A stretch of 52,270 nucleotides of DNA from Mucilaginibacter dorajii (GCF_024808255.1 NZ_JANTYS010000035.1:1-52270); one strand, 5' to 3'. Shown: positions 1-8,386, counted from the first letter of the stretch. Made by a program: numbers and translations. The notes: a model not told the origin generated them from the letters alone.

Positions 1-91
1 ACTGCAAACTCAAGTCTAATGATTGATTTGGTGTCATTTGATCCTCTGGTTTAACCAAATATACACTTTTTATTTTAAGTTAGTGCCATTA

Positions 92-192
92 CTCTTGAGA
101 GGGGGCGCGATGGAATTGTGTAATGGCAAGGGTGTGTTCATCAGCGTTTAAGCAATCGGCAGGAGAACACACCCCTCCGCCCCTCTCAAGAG
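92..192. repeat. Nested palindromic intergenic element
   Basis: Outer arms at 92-104 and 180-192 are perfect 13-base inverted copies (CTCTTGAGAGGGG and its complement). Inner arms at 130-139 and 165-174 are perfect 10-base inverted copies (GGGTGTGTTC and its complement). The element could fold into a two-tier hairpin. Bases 1-365 hold no credible gene. A further degenerate stretch at 216-300, containing TCATTTCC and GCAATGACA, resembles REP-like sequence seen again near 35860-35905. A mobile or REP-type origin is inferred. Confidence 0.6.
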
Positions 193-365
193 GGGATTCG
201 CACACGCCCTCGCTTTTAATCGTCATTTCCCCTTCAAAGTCCGCCGGATTTTACAACTCGCAATGACATGGTGGACTTGTCATGGCAAGTTATAAAATCC
301 ACGGACCCTCAACTGCCGCAAGCGTTCCGCTTGTGGCCCGCATGCAATGTGTCCGTTTATTATCA

Positions 366-398
366 ACAAAAAAAGACCACCTTATAAAGGCAGTCTTT
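366..398 (-). terminator. Rho-independent terminator of the sdh operon
   Basis: Arms at 372-383 and 387-398 pair over 12 bases, with two positions that become G-U wobbles in RNA, around a 3-base loop. On the minus strand a run of about eight U residues follows. It lies about 25 bases beyond the sdhB stop codon, where the sdhCAB transcript should end. Confidence 0.7.
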
Positions 399-422
399 CC
401 TATTGAAAAAGATTAAAGCTTA

Positions 423-1208
423 TTAATGGTGCTCGCCATGAATTTCTTCTTCGCGGAACAATTTGGCGCTGAAGAAATCATTGTTCATGCGGGCAATGTT
501 GGTTAGCTTAATTTCTTTAGGACATTCGGCTTCGCAGGCACCTGTGTTGGTACAGCTTCCAAACCCTTCTTCATCCATCTGGGCTACCATTGATTGTACA
601 CGGCTGTAACGCTCTGGCTGTCCTTGTGGTAATAAGCCCAACTGGGTTACTTTAGCCGAAACAAATAACATAGCCGACGCATTTTTACATGCCGCCACGC
701 AGGCACCACAACCAATACAGGTAGCGGAGTTGAATGCCTCATCGGCAATTACTTTAGGGATCAGGATAGCGTTACCATCGGTAGTAACACCGGTGTTTAC
801 CGAAACATAACCGCCGGCTTGCTGAATCCTGTCAAATGCGGAGCGATCAACAGCCAAATCCTTCACTACCGGGAATGCAGATGCTCTCCATGGTTCAATA
901 GTAATGGTTTCGCCATCATGAAAAGTACGCATGTGCAGCTGGCAGGTAGTAACACCTCTTTTGGGTCCGTGCGGGTGCCCGTTAATATATAATGAACACA
1001 TACCGCAAATACCTTCGCGGCAATCATGGTCAAAGTTGATAGGCTCATCGCCTTTGTGCGTCAAACCTTCGTTAACCACATCAAGCATTTCCAGGAACGA
1101 CATATCGGGCGAAATATTTTCGGCCTTGTAGCTCACAAATTTGCCCGCGGTTTGCGCATTTTTTTGACGCCATACTTTAAGCGTCAGGTTCATATTTCCG
1201 TTACTCAT
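423..1208 (-). CDS. sdhB: Succinate dehydrogenase/fumarate reductase iron-sulfur subunit
   Basis: This subunit of respiratory complex II carries electrons from the flavoprotein to the membrane cytochrome. All three iron-sulfur clusters are visible in the 261-residue protein. C63, C68, C71 and C89 form the N-terminal ferredoxin-like [2Fe-2S] site. CIGCGACVAAC (C164-C174) is the [4Fe-4S] site, and C219, C225 and C229 belong to the [3Fe-4S]/C-terminal site. The frame stays open upstream to 1277, but that extension reads through an intergenic repeat, and an AGAGAG purine tract precedes the ATG at 1208, so 1208 is preferred. It is the last gene of the minus-strand sdhC-sdhA-sdhB operon and is followed by a terminator. 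Confidence 0.95.
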   Translation of the reverse strand: MSNGNMNLTLKVWRQKNAQTAGKFVSYKAENISPDMSFLEMLDVVNEGLTHKGDEPINFDHDCREGICGMCSLYINGHPHGPKRGVTTCQLHMRTFHDGETITIEPWRASAFPVVKDLAVDRSAFDRIQQAGGYVSVNTGVTTDGNAILIPKVIADEAFNSATCIGCGACVAACKNASAMLFVSAKVTQLGLLPQGQPERYSRVQSMVAQMDEEGFGSCTNTGACEAECPKEIKLTNIARMNNDFFSAKLFREEEIHGEHH

Positions 1209-1222
1209 CTCTCTAAGATTTT

Positions 1223-1318
1223 GTATCAAGTAGTTAGTATCAAGTACGTGTGTTGTATCAGATATCAAGTCTTTCATTTTCTGTCTTGATACTTGATACT
1301 ATATACTTGATACTATGC
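1223..1318. repeat. Heptad-type inverted repeat between sdhA and sdhB
   Basis: The left part (1223-1246) and right part (1282-1315) are built from degenerate heptads such as ATACTTG, ATACTAT and AGTATCA, in inverted orientation around a short spacer. The right arm is nearly the same as the purH-side arm at 16886-16919. The sdhA stop codon (TAG, 1313-1315) is formed by the edge of the repeat, and the sdhB start lies 14 bases beyond the other edge. Confidence 0.75.
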
Positions 1319-3247
1319 GTAATTTCTTTGCGATAAATGAACTGCTTCAAATACCAATTCTTCTTTGTGTAATTCTTCTGGCTGGTTTTCGCCTTTAAAT
1401 TCCCAGGCGGCTACAAACGCGAAGTTTTCGTCATCGCGCAATGCTTCACCATCCGGTGTTTGCGATTCAACCCTGAAGTGGCCACCGCATGATTCTTTAC
1501 GCATTAAAGCGTCATCAACCATCAGTTCGCCCAGTTCAATGAAATCGGCAATACGGCCGGCTCTTTCTAATGAAGCATTCACTTCTTCGTTTTCGCCTGC
1601 TACAATCGCGTTTTTCCAGAAATCGGCTTTCAGCGCCTGTATCAAACCTTTGGCTTTGGTTAAACCTTCTTCTGTACGGGCCATTCCGCAATATTCCCAC
1701 ATAATGTGGCCAAGTTCACGGTGGTATTCGTTAGCAGTTTTGGTGCCTTTTAATGCCAATAGCTTGTTGATATAGGCTAACACATCCTTTTTAGTTGCTT
1801 CAAAAGCAGGGTGCGAGGTATCTACCTTTTTAGGGCCAAGTTTAGCCAGGTAATCGCCAAGGGTAAAAGGAATCACAAAATAACCGTCGGATAAACCCTG
1901 CATCAAAGCAGAAGCACCTAAGCGGTTAGCACCGTGATCGCTAAAGTTACATTCGCCCAAAGCATATAAACCAGGAATGGTAGTGCTCAGGTTATAATCA
2001 ACCCAAAGGCCACCCATGGTATAGTGAACAGCCGGGTAAATACGCATTGGTTGTTTGTATGGGTTTTCGTCCGTAATCTGGATATACATATCAAACAGGT
2101 TACCATATTTTGCCCTAACGGTATCTTCGCCTAAACGCTTGATTGCATCGGCAAAGTCAAGGAATACGGCAAAGCCCGAGCCGCCAACACCTTTACCTTC
2201 TTCAACCATTTCTTTGGCGTTACGTGAAGCCACGTCGCGCGGTACAAGGTTACCAAAGGCAGGGTATTTACGTTCCAGGAAGTAATCGCGGTCGTCCTCT
2301 TTAACCTGATCGGCTTTGATAGTTCCTTTACGCAATTGCTCGGCAATTTCTACTGTTTTTGGAGCCCAAACACGGCCATCGTTCCTTAACGACTCAGACA
2401 TCAGCGTAAGCTTTGACTGGTGATCGCCGGTTACCGGGATACAGGTTGGGTGAATTTGGGTATAGCAAGGGTTACCAAAGTAAGCACCACGTTTGTGGGC
2501 CCTCCAGGCAGCCGTTACGTTTGAGCCAATGGCGTTTGTTGACAGGTAAAATACGTTGCTGTAACCACCTGTACATAATAGTACCGCATGACCTGCGTGG
2601 CTTTCAATAGCACCGGTTATCATGTTACGGGTAACAATACCTTTGGCATGGCCATCAATGGTAACTACGTCCAGCATTTCGGTGCGGGTGTACATTTGTA
2701 CTTTGCCGGCGTGAATCTGGCGGTTTAATGCCGAGTAAGCGCCTAACAATAATTGTTGTCCGGTTTGGCCACGGGCGTAAAATGTACGTGATACCTGCGA
2801 ACCACCGAATGAGCGGTTATCCAGCAAGCCGCCGTACTCGCGTGCAAAGGGAACGCCTTGTGCAACACATTGGTCAATAATATTTACAGATACTTCGGCC
2901 AGGCGGTGAACGTTACTTTCACGGGCGCGGTAATCGCCACCTTTAATGGTATCATAAAACAAACGGAAAACACTGTCGCCGTCGTTCTGATAATTTTTTG
3001 CCGCGTTGATACCACCCTGTGCTGCAATGGAGTGCGCACGACGGGGGCTATCCTGGAAACAAAAAGCTTTTACGTTATAACCAAGCTCGGCCAATGACGC
3101 TGCGGCCGACGCGCCTGCCAAACCGGTACCTACCACAATAATGTCGTATTTACGCTTGTTGGCCGGGTTAACCAGCTTCAGGTCAAATTTATGCTTGCTC
3201 CATCTGTCGGCTAATGGGCCTTCAGGAATTTTAGCATCTAAACTCAT
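1313..3247 (-). CDS. sdhA: Succinate dehydrogenase/fumarate reductase flavoprotein subunit
   Basis: The FAD subunit of complex II, which interconverts succinate and fumarate. The 644-residue protein has the dinucleotide-binding motif GTGLAG at residues 40-45. AHSIAAQGGIN (71-81) follows, with H72 at the position expected for covalent FAD attachment. The family motif around GGLWVDYN and GANRLGASALMQG lies in the second half. Length suits the Bacteroidota/epsilonproteobacterial type, which pairs with a single cytochrome b subunit. It lies between sdhC and sdhB on the same strand. Both flanking gaps are filled by inverted repeats rather than by tight junctions. Confidence 0.96.
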   Translation of the reverse strand: MSLDAKIPEGPLADRWSKHKFDLKLVNPANKRKYDIIVVGTGLAGASAAASLAELGYNVKAFCFQDSPRRAHSIAAQGGINAAKNYQNDGDSVFRLFYDTIKGGDYRARESNVHRLAEVSVNIIDQCVAQGVPFAREYGGLLDNRSFGGSQVSRTFYARGQTGQQLLLGAYSALNRQIHAGKVQMYTRTEMLDVVTIDGHAKGIVTRNMITGAIESHAGHAVLLCTGGYSNVFYLSTNAIGSNVTAAWRAHKRGAYFGNPCYTQIHPTCIPVTGDHQSKLTLMSESLRNDGRVWAPKTVEIAEQLRKGTIKADQVKEDDRDYFLERKYPAFGNLVPRDVASRNAKEMVEEGKGVGGSGFAVFLDFADAIKRLGEDTVRAKYGNLFDMYIQITDENPYKQPMRIYPAVHYTMGGLWVDYNLSTTIPGLYALGECNFSDHGANRLGASALMQGLSDGYFVIPFTLGDYLAKLGPKKVDTSHPAFEATKKDVLAYINKLLALKGTKTANEYHRELGHIMWEYCGMARTEEGLTKAKGLIQALKADFWKNAIVAGENEEVNASLERAGRIADFIELGELMVDDALMRKESCGGHFRVESQTPDGEALRDDENFAFVAAWEFKGENQPEELHKEELVFEAVHLSQRNYA

Positions 3248-3268
3248 TTCTTTATATTTTATATTAGT

Positions 3269-3470
3269 GAGTAGTTGAGTGGGTTGATTGAGTTGATTAG
3301 GTTGGATTGAGTTAAGTGGTTGATTTAGTTAAGTAATTGATTAAGTTAGTTGGTTTTAAAACCACGCTATGCAACTCAATCTAATCCATTCAACCTAATC
3401 TAACTCATTCAACTAAATCTAACTTAATCAACTAAACCTAACCTAATCAACCATTTAACTTAATCAACCT
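3269..3470. repeat. Long degenerate inverted repeat of 17-19-base units
   Basis: The left arm (about 3269-3353) is a run of 17-18-base units each beginning TTGATT or TTGGATT. The right arm (about 3371-3470) is the complementary type, with units of 19, 19, 19, 19 and 17 bases, each beginning AACT or AACC. The centre is GGTTTTAAAACC plus a few bases. The arms are inverse complements in character, not base for base. The element fills the sdhC-sdhA gap and just enters the end of sdhC. Confidence 0.75.
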
Positions 3471-4246
3471 TTAACTACAAAATAGTAATACACCGGCATA
3501 GCTGCAAACCCAAGCGGGATGATAACCGCGAAGAACCATGTGCCTACAGCATATACTATTGGCGTATACTTGCGGTGTACCCAACCCAGCGTACGGAACG
3601 CGCTCTGGAAACCATGCAGCAAGTGAAACGACAATGCCCCCATAGCGATCACGTAAAATGCTACGTACCACAGATGGCTAAAACTGAAAACTACACGTGC
3701 GTGCAAATCTTTAACCCTAACAATTTCTACATTGTTTTCAACAGAAACGGAATGGTTAAAATCGGCAGATACGGGAGTGTAAACAGATTCGGTTGTTTTG
3801 TTGGTTGCCAGATCGGTGCGGTACTCTTTAAAGCCCATGGTTTTATCGTTATGGTAACGGAACCAAAAATCGCCCATGTGGATAACGATGAATAACAACA
3901 GGATTGAGCCTAAAAGCCCCATGTTTTTTGACGACCATGTAGCATCTGACTTAGGCTGAATAGCATAACCTACCGGACGTGATTTGCGGTTTTTAACCGT
4001 AATAATTAATGCGTAAAGTGCATGTACCAGTATAGATAGGTACAGGATATACGCAATAACTTCAATTGGTGCAAAATGTGTAAGAAAGTTGGCATACACA
4101 TTAAAACCAAAACCATTATCGTTGCTAAACAGCAACAGGTTGCCACCAAGGTGCACTATAATAAAAGTACACAAAAACAAGCCTGTTAAAGCCATGATAA
4201 GCTTTTTTCCCAACGATGAGTTGAAGGTTTGTTTGATTTCGCTCAT
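3464..4246 (-). CDS. sdhC: Succinate dehydrogenase cytochrome b subunit
   Basis: Membrane anchor of complex II, expected to bind haem b and exchange electrons with the quinone pool. The 260-residue protein shows about five hydrophobic segments, starting with LIMALTGLFLCTFIIVHLGG near residue 15. Membrane histidines at HLGGN, HALYALI, HMGDFWF and HLWYVAF are candidate haem ligands. The ATG at 4246 is preferred over one at 4270, because the protein then begins with the usual short polar MSEIKQTF stretch before the first membrane helix. It is the first gene of the sdhCAB operon. Confidence 0.92.
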   Translation of the reverse strand: MSEIKQTFNSSLGKKLIMALTGLFLCTFIIVHLGGNLLLFSNDNGFGFNVYANFLTHFAPIEVIAYILYLSILVHALYALIITVKNRKSRPVGYAIQPKSDATWSSKNMGLLGSILLLFIVIHMGDFWFRYHNDKTMGFKEYRTDLATNKTTESVYTPVSADFNHSVSVENNVEIVRVKDLHARVVFSFSHLWYVAFYVIAMGALSFHLLHGFQSAFRTLGWVHRKYTPIVYAVGTWFFAVIIPLGFAAMPVYYYFVVKG

Positions 4247-4408
4247 TATGAAAATAGATTTATTTGGCAAAAGTATCCATTATATGGCAAAAGATATAAA
4301 TGCATATGGCTTATTAGCACCGAAAAAGTTATTTAGAATCAATCTAAGAATTTACACTGCAATTACATACCTATAAGGCCGTAAATGATTTGGTTTGATG
4401 GCGAATAA

Positions 4409-5074
4409 TTAGGCAATTGCGATTACCTTATCCTTCAAAACCGCGAAGATCTGGTCTGTTTGCTGGCTGCGGATGGCTACTTTACCTGTGAATTTGCCAA
4501 ATGACGGCAGTATAGCCTGCTTATTGCCAAACGCGAAGCAAGGCAGCGTAATGCTTTGGCGCGCACGGCCATTTAAATTTACCCCCGGGTGAATGTGTCC
4601 GCAAAAAACGTACCCGGCCGCGGTTTGCAGTTGAATATCTGGCAGGGGGTGGTGTAGCATCAAAAATGGACCTAACAGTAATTCATCATGCAGCCGGATA
4701 TTTAAGCGCTCGTAATGGCTATCGGCAATAATATCGTGGTTGCCTTTTATGAGGATGATCTGTAATTGGGGGAACTGGCTGCGCCAAAGGATAAACCAAT
4801 CCCAATCGTTATTCATATCGCTATGGAAAAGGTCGCCGAGGAACAGTAGCTTTTCGGGGCGATGTTCGTGGATGAGGTCTGATAGAGTAGCCAGATCGCT
4901 TTGCTCCATATCCAGCGGAACTGCAATGCCCGCCTTACGGAAATGCCCCACCTTGCCAAAATGAACATCGGCAATAATTAAAGCTTTTTGCTGCTGCCAG
5001 TAAATGGCCTTTTGGGGCAAAAGCAACAGATCCTGTTCCAGTAAATTAAAAGGAGTAGCCGCACTGATCATCAT
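4409..5074 (-). CDS. pdeM: Ligase-associated metallophosphoesterase (PdeM-like)
   Basis: A 221-residue calcineurin-like phosphoesterase of the family annotated as ligase-associated DNA damage response endonuclease PdeM. The metal-binding motifs appear in order: DVHFGK (D-x-H), GDLFHSD, GNHD and GHIHPG. In other genomes this family travels with an ATP-dependent DNA ligase and a Lhr-type helicase. Neither partner is here, so a DNA-repair role rests on family membership only. A consecutive ATG pair opens the gene, and a -7 promoter box sits only nine bases upstream, so the leader must be very short. Confidence 0.85.
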   Translation of the reverse strand: MMISAATPFNLLEQDLLLLPQKAIYWQQQKALIIADVHFGKVGHFRKAGIAVPLDMEQSDLATLSDLIHEHRPEKLLFLGDLFHSDMNNDWDWFILWRSQFPQLQIILIKGNHDIIADSHYERLNIRLHDELLLGPFLMLHHPLPDIQLQTAAGYVFCGHIHPGVNLNGRARQSITLPCFAFGNKQAILPSFGKFTGKVAIRSQQTDQIFAVLKDKVIAIA

Positions 5075-5082
5075 AACAAAAG

Positions 5083-5090
5083 CAAAGTTA
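5083..5090 (-). promoter_or_regulatory. Predicted -7 box (TAACTTTG) for pdeM
   Basis: On the minus strand this is TAACTTTG, an exact match to the Bacteroidota -7 consensus TAnnTTTG. Eight bases separate it from the pdeM ATG, so the transcript would be leaderless or nearly so. No convincing -33 TTG was assigned. Confidence 0.5.
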
Positions 5091-5156
5091 AAAATTTATT
5101 TGGGGGGAATAGGGAATGGCTGAATCTAATGCCGAGGCCATCTTTGTTTCAGCACC

Positions 5157-5431
5157 GCACATGACGGGCGCCGTGTACCCGTATCTTTTTGGAGTTATAT
5201 CATTAACAAAAAACGTTGTCATTTCGAACGAACCTTGGGGGAATTGCGCGCCGGAGGTGAGGAGAAATCTTGTAAAAGCGGACATTCGACTATACAAAGC
5301 GTATAAGATTTTTCGCTTCGCTCAAGAGATAGTTTCTCTTTCGCACCCGGCTCATGCCATTTCTTCGCTCCATCGAAATGACATTTTCTTTTAACAAAAA
5401 AGATGTGGATACACAGGTAGCACATGACGGG
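5157..5431. mobile_element. Degenerate MITE-like element flanked by 12-bp direct repeats
   Basis: GCACATGACGGG occurs at 5157-5168 and again in the same orientation at 5420-5431. The stretch between has imperfect inverted ends (left CCGTGTACCCGTATC, right GATGTGGATACACAG). Inside are the sub-terminal motifs GTTGTCATTTCGAACGA near the left and TCGAAATGACATTTTC near the right. The same motifs occur in the two elements at 29956-30180 and 30298-30519, so this looks like an older copy of that family. It has no transposase, and open frames across it are by-products of the palindrome. The rest of 5075-5767 shows no gene. Confidence 0.7.
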
Positions 5432-5767
5432 TGTGATACTGAAAGTTGTTTTCACACTGTTTGTCGGTAATAACTCACCTCCTCAAAATCCTTCACCGCT
5501 ATATTATTTAACTCGATGCCGAAAGCCCGATGTGCTCAAAATCGCTTCAATTTTACCACCCAAAAGATAGGTGCGCAAACGGATATTGGCAGGTGATCCA
5601 AAACAAGTCCAAAGGATGCTGGGAGGATGCAGAAAGGTGTATGAAAGGTAAAGAACGGTATGCTTTTTTTATTTTATGGTTATTGATAATCAGATACTTA
5701 TAAAAATTCATTTAACAGGTTAACGATAAAATCTAATAAAAAAAGAACACCATTTGGCTGATAAAAA

Positions 5768-5798
5768 TTGACGACGAGTTTTCGTTTTTGTATATTTG
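5768..5798 (+). promoter_or_regulatory. Bacteroidota-type promoter upstream of the lipoprotein gene
   Basis: TTG at 5768-5770, 20 bases, then TATATTTG at 5791-5798. This matches the -33/-7 architecture (TTG, about 20 bases, TAnnTTTG) in sequence and spacing. It leaves a leader of roughly 140 bases before the ATG at 5944. The leader includes a small GGCGA/TCGCC hairpin near 5847-5862. Confidence 0.6.
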
Positions 5799-5943
5799 TC
5801 TGGATGTGTGTTTATACCGTTATATAACCTGGTTTTAAACCGATGCCTGGCGAGCGCTATCGCCGGTAATAATTCCTGTTAATATCTTTCATAAGCCTGT
5901 AGCACAAGTTGGTAAGTTGGCGTAATGGTATAAAAGCCAATTT

Positions 5944-6351
5944 ATGAAAACACTTAGCCTGTTATTTTTTTTAGTTGCGTGCCTGGTAATAGCGGGTTGC
6001 AAAAATGAAAAAGTTACCCCACAGCAATTGCAGGGAACGTATAAAGGTTCATTCGCGAGTGTGAATACAGCATCGGCCAGCGATAGGTCGGGCTTGCTTG
6101 GGGGCAGTGCGCAGGTTGTAATCAGCGGGAATAATTACCAGGGCGGATCAACCGCGGTTCAGCAAAGCAGGGGCAGCTATGTAATAAAAGATAATGCGAT
6201 TACCTTTACCGATAGCCTGGTACATACAGCCAATTTTAACTGGAGCTTACTGCTAAGCGGTACGTTTAAGCAAAGCACCAAAGGCGACAGCGTGGTATGG
6301 ACAAAAACTTTGGGGACCTTTAATTTTATCTTTACCCTAAAAAAGCAGTAG
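5944..6351 (+). CDS. Small predicted lipoprotein of unknown function
   Basis: A 135-residue protein with a lipoprotein signal peptide: hydrophobic residues 4-18 and lipobox VIAGC, with C19 as the lipidated residue. The mature part is rich in Ser, Thr and Gly and seems to alternate beta-strands (for example AQVVISGNNYQGGS and GSYVIKDNAITFTD), suggesting a small beta-barrel or beta-sandwich. I do not recognise a family. It stands alone behind a good promoter with a long leader. It is probably anchored in the outer or inner membrane facing the periplasm. Confidence 0.75.
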   Translation: MKTLSLLFFLVACLVIAGCKNEKVTPQQLQGTYKGSFASVNTASASDRSGLLGGSAQVVISGNNYQGGSTAVQQSRGSYVIKDNAITFTDSLVHTANFNWSLLLSGTFKQSTKGDSVVWTKTLGTFNFIFTLKKQ

Positions 6352-6558
6352 TCTTAATGAGTTTGCTGCTAACCTATCCTATTGAATTTTTCCGTCCGCT
6401 CGGGGTCTCCTTGAAAAGGGATCCTGAGCCCGGTTGCTAAGTTGTTCGCGTTATGTTTGTGGGGTCTGACTTCATCAGGGCCCTTTGATAGACGGATCCC
6501 AGGCGTACGTGACATCTACATAATTCTTATTACTTTTACTGCAACCAATACGGTTTAC

Positions 6559-6978
6559 ATGAGTAATACCTTTAACCGCCCCATCCGTGTATTAGTTGCC
6601 AAAGTAGGGCTCGACGGGCACGACCGTGGCGCACGCATCATTGCCACATCATTACGCGATGCCGGCATGGAAGTAATTTATACCGGTCTGCGCCAAACCC
6701 CCGAAATGGTAGTGAACACTGCCCTGCAGGAAGATGTGGATGCCATTGGTATTTCCATACTCTCGGGCGCTCACATGACGGTTTTTCCTAAGATCATTAA
6801 ACTGATCAAAGAAAAACAGATGGATGACGTACTGCTTACCGGCGGCGGTATTATCCCTAATGAGGATATGATCGCCTTGAAACAACAGGGGGTGGGCGAG
6901 CTTTTCCCGCCGGGGACAAGCACGCAGGATATTGTAAAATATATTACCGAATGGGTGCATGAGCACCGAAACTTCTAA
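6559..6978 (+). CDS. Stand-alone cobalamin (B12)-binding protein, methylmalonyl-CoA mutase C-terminal type
   Basis: A 139-residue protein equal to the B12-binding domain of methylmalonyl-CoA mutase. The diagnostic DxHxxG motif is present in KVGLDGHDRGARII near residues 12-25. It is followed by the expected GLRQTPEMV, SILSGAHM and LLTGGGIIP segments of the flavodoxin-like fold. No mutase catalytic chain is nearby, so it is either the small subunit of a mutase encoded elsewhere or a B12-dependent accessory or sensor. The frame is open back to 6442, but the extension looks noncoding, so the ATG at 6559 is chosen. It lies 12 bases before the enoyl-CoA hydratase gene, implying co-transcription. 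Confidence 0.88.
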   Translation: MSNTFNRPIRVLVAKVGLDGHDRGARIIATSLRDAGMEVIYTGLRQTPEMVVNTALQEDVDAIGISILSGAHMTVFPKIIKLIKEKQMDDVLLTGGGIIPNEDMIALKQQGVGELFPPGTSTQDIVKYITEWVHEHRNF

Positions 6979-6990
6979 AAATACTACATC

Positions 6991-7773
6991 ATGGAATTTC
7001 AAAATCTGCTGATAGTCAATAAAGAACGTATTCAATATATCACCATTAACCGCGAAAGCAAGCTTAATGCGCTCAATAAGGACACCCTTGCCGAACTGCA
7101 TACTGCGTTTACTGATGCCTTTGCCAATCCCGAAGTAAGTGGTATTATCCTTACCGGTGCCGGCCCAAAGGCATTTGTTGCAGGAGCAGACATTAGCGAG
7201 TTTGCTGGTTTAGGCGCGGCAGAGGGTACTGCACTGGCCCGTGACAATCAAAAGCAGGTTTTTGATGTGATTGCTAATGGCATTAAGCCTGTAATTGCGG
7301 CTGTAAATGGATTTGCATTGGGTGGAGGATTGGAACTGGCCATGGCTTGCCACATCCGCATAGCATCTGATAATGCCAAAATGGGCCTGCCCGAAGTAAC
7401 CCTGGGACTGATCCCCGGTTATGGTGGTACGCAGCGACTAACACAACTGGTAGGCAAGGGCAAAGCGATGGAAATGATATTGACTGCTGATATGATAAAC
7501 GCTGCTGACGCCCTGCAATATGGTTTGATTACCCACGTAACCACGCCGGAAGAGTTGCTTCCAAAAGCCAAAGAGCTGATGACCAAAATAATTTCTCGCG
7601 CCCCGTTAGCCCTTGCTGCCGCCATCCGTTCTGTAAACGCCGGTTTAACCGATGGCGTTAATGGTTACGAAACCGAAATAGCAGAATTTGGCAAATGCTT
7701 CGGTACCCAGGATTTTGCTGAGGGTGTAGCCGCTTTTTTAGGGAAACGTAAAGCGGAGTTTAAGGGGAATTAA
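6991..7773 (+). CDS. Enoyl-CoA hydratase/isomerase (crotonase family)
   Basis: A 260-residue cytosolic crotonase-fold enzyme. The CoA/oxyanion-hole segment AGADI is at 64-68. Both glutamates used by true hydratases are in place: E115 in GGGLELAMA and E135 in LPEVTLGLIPGYGG. This supports hydration of short-chain 2-enoyl-CoA, such as crotonyl-CoA, in fatty-acid or branched-chain catabolism. The exact substrate cannot be read from sequence. Its stop codon lies inside a tract of octanucleotide repeats. The pairing with a B12-binding mutase domain suggests acyl-CoA metabolism linked to propionate/methylmalonyl-CoA. Confidence 0.9.
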   Translation: MEFQNLLIVNKERIQYITINRESKLNALNKDTLAELHTAFTDAFANPEVSGIILTGAGPKAFVAGADISEFAGLGAAEGTALARDNQKQVFDVIANGIKPVIAAVNGFALGGGLELAMACHIRIASDNAKMGLPEVTLGLIPGYGGTQRLTQLVGKGKAMEMILTADMINAADALQYGLITHVTTPEELLPKAKELMTKIISRAPLALAAAIRSVNAGLTDGVNGYETEIAEFGKCFGTQDFAEGVAAFLGKRKAEFKGN

Positions 7774-7803
7774 TTAGTGAATTATTGAGTTAATGAATTA
7801 GTG
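7772..7803. repeat. Four tandem degenerate octanucleotides at a stop codon
   Basis: AATTAGTG, AATTATTG, AGTTAATG and AATTAGTG follow one another exactly in phase. They start at the second base of the TAA stop of the enoyl-CoA hydratase gene. The complementary form (CANTAATT units) occurs at 15442-15465. Bases 7804-8380 hold no gene. A TTCAGACAA-type repeat lies at 7845-7863 and a palindrome at 8024-8056. Confidence 0.65.
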
Positions 7804-8023
7804 ATTTGAAAATTGCCTTTTTAATTAAAAATCTGATTAATCTGTTTAATCCTGGTTCAGACAAGTGCATTAGGGATAGCAGCGGATACCGGCCTATGTG
7901 GTTAAGGCCTGTGTAGTATGAGCGAATAGCCCGGGCCAAAGGCAATGCCATTATTGGATAAAGGATTTTTGGATGAAGGAGCAAGGATCGCTTGGTTCAC
8001 TGCAACGATAGACCACTGTACCC

Positions 8024-8056
8024 AGACTTACGAAGTTTTTAAAACTTCGTAAGTCT
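8024..8056. repeat. Perfect 16-bp-arm palindrome
   Basis: Arms 8024-8039 and 8041-8056 are perfect inverted copies (AGACTTACGAAGTTTT and its complement) around a single T at 8040. There is no trailing U run long enough for a typical terminator on either strand. A dispersed palindromic repeat is more likely than a terminator for the hydratase gene, which ends 250 bases away. Confidence 0.65.
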
Positions 8057-8386
8057 CTCGTTCCGCCCTCCCATTTTACCTCGTAAATAACAATTATTTT
8101 AATCGGAACTTTTACACTTTCTGCTTGTTCAACCCATTTTACGCAGAAAAGCCCATTTTCTGCCGCTAAATCCAATGTTAAGCCAGTGTTAATTCTGACA
8201 TAAAAAAAGCAATTGTAACGGCATTTTACAATGGGCTGACCATTGTACCCATCGGGTCAGAAAATATATTATTGTTAATCAAACGATTAAATGAACATGA
8301 CTTTAGGATGAAAAATCATATATGATTTGCTGCTTTAATTTGTCCTGTGCTAAAACAAAAACAACTATCAAAGCACAACAATGGTT

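Noticed and set aside
1209..1277. Longer SdhB N-terminus starting at 1277
   Set aside because: The extra residues are a translation of the heptad repeat; a good start with a purine tract lies at 1208.
3575..3895. 106-codon open frame on the plus strand opposite sdhC, and similar long frames opposite other genes
   Set aside because: These lie antisense within well-supported genes and show no family resemblance; they are frame shadows.
6442..6558. 39-residue N-terminal extension of the B12-binding protein
   Set aside because: It is unlike the family start, which begins shortly before KVGLDGHDRG; the ATG at 6559 fits family length.
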